This document shows positions 55,583 through 64,000 of a DNA stretch of 64,000 nucleotides, piece by piece. The DNA lies in contig CM069433.1 of the NCBI GenBank assembly GCA_035610365.1, positions 174,236,882-174,300,881 of the forward strand. Reading direction: 5' to 3'. The notes beneath the pieces were generated by a model. The model was not told where the DNA came from, made no database searches, and worked only from the letters and a program-made list of their open reading frames with translations. The stretch is from Aquatica leii (lineage: Eukaryota > Arthropoda > Insecta > Coleoptera > Lampyridae). Every line of letters starts with the position of its first letter. Position 1 is the stretch's first letter. Position numbers and translations under genes: made by a program.

Positions 55583-57974
55583 GGGGGGCACAAGTCACGT
55601 ACGATTTGATAATTTAATGACGAAAAATAATCCAAAGCGACAACTGTAGCTTATGTAAGCAGCGATGGCGCGAATCGCGTAACAGATCAAACGTAGCGAC
55701 GCGCAATTAATGCGCGAATGCAACATTTGCCCAACCGGAAGACAAATATTTGAAATCCTCTTTCGTGAATAAAAATATGAAAATGAAATAAGACTTTCCG
55801 TTAATAAAATTGCTGGATGGCGGCTGATTAATACGTCGAATAGCAGTATTAATGACGAAATTTTATGCCCTGGGAAAGGACTCTAAAAGTATAGAATTAT
55901 GACAGCATACAATTTAACATTATTAAAGCGTTTTGCGACCTATCTCGAAAGAGTATGTTGTAAAACCCAAAACTACAATGAAAAGAAGACACGTGGTGGC
56001 GCCACAGTGATCCCCAATTAAATGAGTTTTTCTTACTTCCACACGATCAGTAAGAAATAATAGTACAATAATCCATGAATCCAGTATAATTAAGAATATA
56101 AAGGAAATAGAAAGTTACTAAAGGTTTTAAATTAGAGGTAATTACCAAACTGGGATATCAACAAAAACCCACAAAATAACTGAATTTCGAAAACGAAACA
56201 AAATCATAAAAAAAAATATTAAGGCAAATAGAAAATTTACATTAACAATTTACGATATGTACATCAAGAAATTTTATGTAGGTAAGTGAAAAGACAAAAT
56301 TAAAAATACTGTTAATTATATAAAATTGACAAAAACACAAAACATGACTTCGCTTACAATTCAACAAGATAGATAAGAAAATAAAATTAGGTTGGTATAC
56401 GAAGACCACTCAAGAAAACAATTACCGCAATTCACAGAAAATCAAAACTATAACGCAACAACTACCATGTCGGCGCTAGCGGCCCTTAAAGGAACTATCG
56501 AACAAAACTTACTAAAGTAATTTCAGTTACAAGAATATACCGATTTTAACAATTAGTGCGTGGCAAAGGTCCCATCAAGTCGGATGAAACAACTTCATAA
56601 GGTCGCGATGGCTTTGCACAGCCATTAGTCCTGCAGGCTTTTTCTGCTCAGACTTGTATATCGCACAAATTCTACACTTTCGGACATACCTAGCAACATC
56701 GCTACGCATCTTCGGCCAAAAATACTTTTCTGTCAAGCGGCCATATGTTTTATAAATCCTCATCTGACCCCCAAGTGGTGAATCGTGGACATCATACAAA
56801 GCTGCGGACATAGATTCCTTTGGAAAACTATTTTCCAACAGTATGCTTCACTTGACAACTCTCTACAATCAGATTCCACATACTTGTACAACTGCTCATC
56901 AACTAACCTCCAGTTTAAACAGTGAATAGATTTATTCTCTATATGGGTACACATCTTTAGATATCACCGATCTTGAACGGGCTTTTGGACATCAGTTGGA
57001 TCAATAGTTGGTACGGATCTGGATAAAGCGTCAGAAACCAAATGTTCTTCCCCTTTACGATGTTTTATCTGGAAATCATACTGTTGCAGTTGCACTGCAT
57101 AATATAAAGTTGCACACACGAATTCAAAAAAGAAAAAAAAATTAAAATACTAAACGTGTATGGTAAAGCAAAAACTCAATTATTTTCTTATCAATTTACA
57201 AAACACAATACTTGTTTCAGTACACAAAAGTAATAAACAATAAACCAAAAAATACTTTTTTAAATCTTAAATCTAGCTATAAATTGGAGAAAAAGAAAAA
57301 TTAATTTATGCCAAAACGCAATTAAAGAAAAAAATACACATGTCTAAACACCAATACCCAAAACTACCATCAACATATCAGACAAAACAATGAATGTAGT
57401 CCTAACTGACAGTTGTAAAAATATTCCTAATTTTACGAATTTTTCTAACTAATATATAATGAAATTTTATAAATCAAAACAACCTTATAAAAATAAGCCC
57501 TACGTTGGGCGCCAAAATGATAGGACTACCAACGAGTGGGCGTAAAGGATGAGGTTGGACTGCCGCGGCTAACTTTGCAGTGGAAACGGCGTGGGCGATC
57601 TAAATAAAACAATGAATGTAAATGGGCGCCAAGGGGTTAAGTACCCGTTCCAAACCCTTCCAAATGGTTGCGGATACTGACACACCACCAACTCTTAAAC
57701 AAGAGTCACACAAATATATTGTTCTAGGCAAGGCAAAATAAAAGAAAACAACGCTAACATTCTTATAATAAAACATTTAAATGTAAATAATAAATGAACT
57801 AAATAGCAAATTTTCTACCTTTGGGTGAAGATACACCCGAGTGGGGCCACGAGTCACGTACGATTTGATAATTTAATGACGAAAAATAATCCAAAGCGAC
57901 GCCAGTAGCAGCGATGGCGCGAATCGCGTAACAGATCAAACGTAGCGACGCGCAACTAACGCGCGAATGCAACA
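55583..57974 (-). mobile_element. Collapsed Ty3/gypsy element (second family)
   Basis: The right LTR spans 57518-57974 (TGATAG ... CAACA). A shortened left copy, 55583-55725, matches only its last 130 or so bases. A primer binding site, TGGCGCCCAACGTAGGGC on the minus strand (57514-57497), adjoins the right LTR. So the element runs on the minus strand and its 3' LTR is truncated. The interior retains only RNase H-tail and integrase fragments; gag, protease and RT are gone. It is unrelated in LTR sequence to the intact element next door. Confidence 0.75.
56550..57110 (-). pseudogene. Gypsy RNase H tail and integrase zinc-domain fragment
   Basis: On the minus strand QQYDFQIKHRKGEEHLVSDA (about 57085-57030) is the end of RNase H with the DALSRSVP linker. 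Then follow LNWRLVDEQLYKYVESDCRE, an HDSPLGGQMRIYKTYGRLTE-like segment, KYFWPKMRSDVARYVRKC and CRICAIYKSEQKKPAGLM (paired cysteines of the integrase zinc module). The stretch ends with SDLMGPLPRT (first catalytic aspartate, near 56575). The frame changes at least twice, and sequence beyond the first aspartate is missing. Confidence 0.8.
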
Positions 57975-60900
57975 CATTATTGTTCTCTTAGGTGCTGAAC
58001 AAATATCCTTAGCTCTCAAAAACAACGCGTTGAATAGACAAAGTTACGTGTACATTGTAAAATGACAATACCTTAAGGACAGTAATATAGTAGCACATGA
58101 CCCCTTAAGAAGAAACAAAAATTTATGCCAATATACTCAATCAGCTAGTGAACTTAATTATAATCAAAGCTTGTAAAATGAACCTAGGTAAAAAGGAATA
58201 TTAAATAATCGGTTTTTAATTAAACATTAAGTAAATAATTCAATAAACATATTTTTTTATTTATTTAATATGCGATCAATTGTTATTACTTAATCTTATT
58301 TAATAGCAGTCAATTCTCATGTTTGCTCAAATACAAAAATGGCAATTGTTAGGTATAAAAAAATGAATAATTATTATAAAAAAATGCTCAATAATTAATT
58401 TACAAAATTTTGGATTAAAAAAAAATTGTAAATTCATAATCCTGTGTATCTAACATCACATTCTAAATGTTTTGGGGTTGTTATTTTTATTTTTATAAAC
58501 CATTTCTAATTTCTATTTTTTTTATAAAATGATAGTTTCTTTGCTAACCTGCTATAGTCTGGGTTATCGTATTTTAAATAAAAACGTCATCTACTTTTTG
58601 TTTCGGTGACTTATTGTTTGTTTCAATGTCGGATTAAGCCATGTAAAGGCCCCTACACCATCGATATCTTAAGCGTCCCCTCGCAAATTGTCTCCTAATA
58701 CGGCAGAGTAAAATAAAGCTACTTTAATTTAGTTCCCGGGCGCTTCAGTCAATGTGTTCAATTATTCACAAACAAAAACTTAAAATATTTGAAGGACGTA
58801 CATATATACGAACCCAAGAATAACTAAAAAATCGTATTCAACATGGGCTCAAAAACTTACCGTTACTGAAATAAGACGACTTCGTTTTGATAAATATATG
58901 TTTGTTAATGTATTGTTTCAAATGATTTATATTGATGGGTGTAGTATAGAATAAGTTCCCGCAGGAAGATGTTTGGACTCATGTTGATAAGACTTTTTAA
59001 CTTCTTTTGGACTCCTCTATATGCCTATATTTGTTTTTTAACGCTCGATATAACATTCGTTTTAGTTCGAAACAGGCAAACAAAACGTAAATATTGATTG
59101 TCGTTTTCTTTTAATAAATGCTCAACTCCCAAAAAAAGTGTACGACAAAGTATTTTTCATCTTGGTTACAATCATAAGTCAATAGCAGATCAATTCGCGA
59201 CCTTTTCAAGCACGTCTACCAGGTGGACCTGTTTTTTGCTGAATATCAGGTTCCACTTACTGTTCCTTTATAAAGCAAAGCTAAAGGTTCAGTTACTTCA
59301 ACAAAATCAAGATTGAAACCATAATATGAAGATAATATCAGTTTATGGACAAACATTATCAAAAAAGTAAAAAATGTTTGGTGCAACGTAAATCTTGCGT
59401 TTGGATAATTTTTTTCAGGTAAGCAATACAAACACAGGAAAAAGAAAATTACTTATTATCTGATCTTCAGAAAACATCCACGGCAAGAAAATAAAACGAG
59501 AATAAATTGTATACTGTTTTTCATGCGTTTTATTTGGAGAGCTCATTTTTTATAACTTTGGAAATGATCGAAGAGTAGAACTCTTTTTTAAACGGAAATC
59601 AAGGCACAGGAAAGATATATAAATATATTTTTACAATACCACACATACGACTTTTTTTTGTTTCTGCTTAATATAAGCCGTACAGATTGCCATAAATGGC
59701 AATTTATCGCTGAAGTGGCGATACGGACTTTTCTATGGTGTAACTTTTTTCTGAGGTAGTTAAGGTTTTTAGGTTAAACAGTAAAAAAATTATTTTTAAT
59801 TTCTTTAGTAGATACAAACTTTAAGGAAAAATATTTAGATCGTAGAAAAATCACATAATCAATGTTTTTGGTATTCGATTCGTCTTTACCTATTTGACCT
59901 AGAAATTTCTTTGTAACTTATACTGTTTCCAGCGCCTCTAGCGACGACAAAGTTTTTTCCGTAGACCCCAGATACAGTGTCTTTGAGTTAAGTTTCAAAA
60001 TGCCCACCGGTGGTCATGTTGCGATCAAAGTGTTTATATTTTTTGGATCAATACAAAACATTCGAAGATGACAAAGAAAAGTTGACGAAAAGATTAAATT
60101 CGGTTTTCGTTATTGATAATACATATATAGAGAACATAGTAATAAAAGGGTTTAGGAAAACCAAGTTTAGAAACAAAGAGAGATAAGAAATTTAAAGTTT
60201 CTGGCACCTATAGGTTTTTTTGGGCATAACTGTAATTAGAATTTATTTTGTCATAATAATTTTTTCTTGTATGAAGAGTAATTAAAAATTTGAATATTTT
60301 TTTTTGTCGTATGGTGTTTACAACGTACGGGGCTCATAGGTCGCGGCCTACTTGGCCTATTGACTAATTGGCATTAATTTATTTTACTCAATTTGATTAT
60401 TGTGTAGCGGTGTGTGTTCCACACAGTTCTCAGTTCCCGATCGATTTTTTAAAGTTTTGAATCAATTAGTAAAACAATCGGTCATAGAAAAATCTATTCT
60501 AAAATTTGGTTTTTCAAAATACATAGATTTTTTAAATAATAATATACATTTTGTGTTTGCCTAAACTTAGTTCAAATAATCAAAAAATCTTAGCTGCGAT
60601 ACTGCATTTTAAGATATAAAATTAACGTAAAAATATTAACACAGAAAATTTAAAATTGTGCTTAAAGTACAATTTAAGTATGTTTTTTAATTATTGATAT
60701 CAAATAAGACGTAATTGTTTATTTTTGTATAATTAATTTTTTTTAATACAATCATTAAATACTGGAAGTTAGTTTTTAAAGCGCAGTTACGTGTATGGTA
60801 ATTATACGCAGTATCTAATTAAATTTAACTACAAAAGTTAGTTTTAAATAACAAAAATCAAGCAATTGTAAGATCGTCTTTATTAATATTTTTCTTTATG

Positions 60901-63900
60901 AAGAAAATAACGTAAACTATTTGTAGACTTTATTTTTAGAAATGCATAAGTTAATAACAACTAAAATTAAATAATGAGACTATTACTTCTGCTATTACTT
61001 ACACCTTTATCTTACATCACATGCAAAAGTAACTTTCCACACTTATTGTGCTTTAAATATGTATGACAAAAGAATTTAAAAATTACCACACGTAATTCTT
61101 AAATAAAGCAATGTTTAACTACATGTTTACGCAGTGGAAGCGTTTAGAAAAACGTTTCTGGTTCTACAAATTTGTAAACGAATACATACCAGCTTAATAA
61201 AAAAAAATCATAATAACTTATTTAGTTTGTTTGCAATGCTCATACATACAATCGTACATTTGCAGATTTAGTACGTACTGCATCATAAATTTCCGATCAA
61301 TACTGGATTACTCGAGGCTATATAACTTAGATAATACAAAAATAATACCCATTTTGATTAAGAAAATAACATAATATAAACGTTGTTTATTCTAATCGTT
61401 TAATCAAATATTAGTTTTCCTTTAGTTAATACTTTTCTACAATGATGCTATAAGTTGACAGGTGAGTAAGTAACTAAAAATGTCTTTCTTGAGCCAAAGT
61501 GCATTTTATTTTAGAGCAGCGCTCCCATTTTTGCACCTGTATCGTTTATTTTTAATTTATTTTTTTCACTTTTGACCTAATTTACATTTTCAGTACTAAT
61601 TTTTCATGAAATTAAATTCATATTGTAGTTAATAAATGTAGTGATAAGTTTAAAATCAAACACAGGTGTGTAACAAAAAAAATTTAAATACAAACTTCTT
61701 TTCCTTTTTTCTAGAGAACCATTTTCACAATTCTGAAAAATTTGTATTACAACTATCATTTTGTATTACAAATATGATAATATGATTTTGTTAGAATTTG
61801 TTGGTTATCATCAATTTTTTGCATATGATTTTTTAGGTTATCATTTTTTGCTTTAACATTTGGTGTAAATTTGATTTAATTCTAAATTACATCAAAGTTT
61901 TGTTGTGTGGTACAAATTTCTGCTTCATTGCTGTTTTTAATTTAAAGTTGAACTTGTTCCTTCTATTTTTTTTCCAAATTATTCTTTTAATTTTTTTGTT
62001 GCTTTTATTTTTCTTTCTGTTGCTTTTAATTTCTCTCTATTTTATGTTTTTCTTTTAAGATTGCTTTTCATTTCTGTTTTTTTTCTGCTTTGGTTTTTTT
62101 GTGTAAAAGATCATTTTGCAATTTGCCTGTCTCCTTTTTTCTTTGGAGTTTTTGGCCAAGTTAAGAAAGAACAGAAGTCAACGCTTGTTAATGTTGATAG
62201 TGTTACATGTACAGATTTTAAAAAACCTTATATTCTAATTAGATGCTAGCCAAAAAAAAAATACAGACCGACATTATTCAATAGTCAAATCTGCAATTAT
62301 TATGGGTATATTTTCTTTGTCAAACTAACACTCTTCCTTTAAGTCTTCAGCTTGAGTAATCTTTTGATTAACCGTCAGTAAATCGTTTGAAGAATATTTT
62401 TTTAAAGTAAGATTAATGCTACTTCAGCGTTTTATAATGTTCATTATTATTTAAACCTTCCGTTTTTTGTAAAATGTTTGAATTTGTTAATACTTCGTCT
62501 GTTAAATTTGATGCATTTCATCATATAAATTCTTGAATAAGACTTAATCTTTATTTTCTGTCTGGTCAGCATTTATACTAGAGGTAAACAGTTTTTATTT
62601 TTGTTTACTAATAGTGTCTCAAAACGTTTCTAAGGTAATCAATCCCTTGGTACCTTCCATAATACGACCACTTCTTTTTTTCCACACATTTTGCACAATC
62701 GATCGCTGAAAAATTCTATAGATAATATATAAATCCACTAGCCCTAAAGCCATTCTTTATAGACTCAGTATTTATAAGTGTTATCTATCACATGTTTTAG
62801 GATAACCGTAAAATTTTTCTTTGTAGGAGCTTTTTCAAGATTTCTTCTTCAGAATTCAAAAACTTCTGATTTTCAGCCATTCTTCAAGAGTTTAAAAGCA
62901 ACAACACCTGCAGGCTGCATAATTCTGATAGCGTTAAAGTAAATTGCAGCAAATATTATTTTAAGTTCAGTACAGAGTTGCCTAACTTGTCAGACAGGTA
63001 GAATGACCATTGACGTACAATATAATTAAAAATTTTGTCTCTTAAAAAATAGTGCAAAACATTTTTGATATAATCATAAAGATGAGTTTTATTCACTTAT
63101 TTTCACTAAGCAATGTTAGTTATGGTCGATGTTAGTAGGGATTGAATATATTTTGGTTTACTTACACCAGAAGCCGCAAAAGTAAATATGATTGTTAAAT
63201 TCTTTTTGAATTGATGGTTTGTCTCATAGACATTTTTATGGCTTTTACGGGCCAGAACCTTCTTGTTTTTACTTTCCTATAAGGGAACTATAGATCACAA
63301 TTTTTTTTCAAAAAATTTTATTTAAGGAATTTTACGTTTCAAGGTCTCCTGAATCAGAAAAACGTATTTTTGACAAAAAAAATTTGGGTGTCTGTGTGTA
63401 ACGTACCCACGATAACTCTCAAACCAAAAGTCCTAGTGACTTGAAATTTGGTATGGAGCTGGCTTCCTATTCTCTCGGTTCTATCTATCTAAGATGGGTC
63501 TGATAAAGATACCGGAAGTAAGTGTATCCGCGATTTTGAACAGTTTTTCTTTTATAATTTTGTACGAATGTAAATTATTCGAATTATTTTTACAGTTTCT
63601 TATAAACATAATTCTTCCTAACAATTTATTAAAATATTTTTTTTAACATTAACAGTTTATTAGATATTTAATTTATAAGTTAAAGTGATTTCCATTATAT
63701 AATCTAGGTTCGAATCCTGCCTGCGACGATTTTTTTAAGAAAAAATAAATTGCCGGTTGCACAAAATTCGGGTTAATTGGCGATTTACTAATCGTTTTTA
63801 AAACAAACACATTAGTTCAAAGTGGTTTTATGACAACATAACCTTATATAAATACATTTCTTCATCATTCCTTGTAGGAAAGTCGTGTGGTGGCCACACC

Positions 63901-64000
63901 AGTTTTTTTAGAATGTCCCCATTAAACACACGGTTCTGGTTTTTTAAATGAACATACAACTTTTTTTTAGATACAATTCGCTTTCTATAAACCATTTCTT
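57975..64000. other. AT-rich flank without a recognised gene
   Basis: No supported coding region. Near 58626 CAATGTCGGATTAAG followed by AGGCCCC resembles a hAT terminus pointing right, without a found partner. At 59678-59726 two adjacent hairpins sit inside a short enclosing stem. Short open frames at 59.1-59.4 and 62.06-62.25 kb are AT-driven and look like chance. A GGTTCGAATCC box near 63711 lacks the rest of a tRNA. Confidence 0.45.

Noticed and set aside
57975-58140. Possible continuation of the 54-kb hAT gene beyond the collapsed gypsy element
   Set aside because: Translation (IIVLLGAEQISLAL...) does not clearly match the part expected to follow, so continuity is not claimed.
63380-63560. 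More GC-balanced block (AACGTACCCACGATAACTC...) with a dispersed-repeat feel
   Set aside because: It is reminiscent of repeats seen in other insect genomes, but no termini, frame or second copy occurs in the window.
63700-63735. tRNA-like B box, GGTTCGAATCC
   Set aside because: No upstream A box, no acceptor stem and no cloverleaf. It could be a SINE scrap, but nothing more can be shown.
1-64000. CRISPR arrays, rRNA genes, operons and other prokaryotic features
   Set aside because: None seen. Spliced genes and the TE content identify this as eukaryotic DNA.

Overview
The window is AT-rich eukaryotic DNA, most likely from an insect. Pointers are short GT-AG introns of about 50-100 bp, a large host exon, and a mix of piggyBac, hAT, pogo-like, Penelope, LINE, Ty1/copia and Ty3/gypsy elements. 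The insect order cannot be fixed from this stretch. Nothing prokaryotic is present. Apart from one host gene, almost all coding potential belongs to transposable elements (TEs), mostly broken.

Host gene: a minus-strand gene crosses at least 10.7-24.4 kb. Two exons are well supported. One is 33 codons (24267-24365); the other is 999 codons (10748-13744). Both have clean acceptors and donors, both are phase 1-1, and they join in frame. The product looks like a long, largely disordered cytoskeletal or scaffold-type protein with a basic coiled coil near its end. Its terminal exons were not found. The intron between the two exons holds a remnant of an unnamed multicopy gene family (15.57-17.06 kb), a decayed copia element (19.35-20.5 kb) and a spliced but damaged gene of unknown function (21.06-22.86 kb).

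Left flank (1-10.7 kb): a damaged Penelope-like element (1.8-4.2 kb) has inverted flanking repeats, a 24-bp tandem array and an inserted block that looks like a heat-shock promoter. Next come a DDE-like pseudogene (4.95-6.47 kb), a small hAT MITE with target duplication (6.63-6.81 kb) and a pogo/jerky-type transposase tail (8.64-9.19 kb).

Nested cluster (26.66-35.76 kb): a Tc1/mariner-like DDE gene is cut by a 7.76-kb hAT-type insertion (26826-34582) flanked by an almost perfect 8-bp duplication. If the insertion and one duplication copy are ignored, the reading frame runs across the junction into a spliced helix-turn-helix. Inside the hAT lie a 5'-truncated LINE, a hAT N-terminal fragment, a head-to-head pair of Penelope copies with hammerhead-ribozyme-like motifs, and a MITE.

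Right part: a frameshifted piggyBac element (37.3-39.5 kb); a MITE (43.7-44.0 kb); a nearly intact, very recent gypsy element with 1.89-kb LTRs and a 4-bp target duplication (44543-53271, minus strand); a ZMYM-type hAT gene with its own promoter and 5' intron (53.6-55.58 kb); and a collapsed second gypsy element (55.58-57.97 kb). The last 6 kb is AT-rich and has no recognisable gene.
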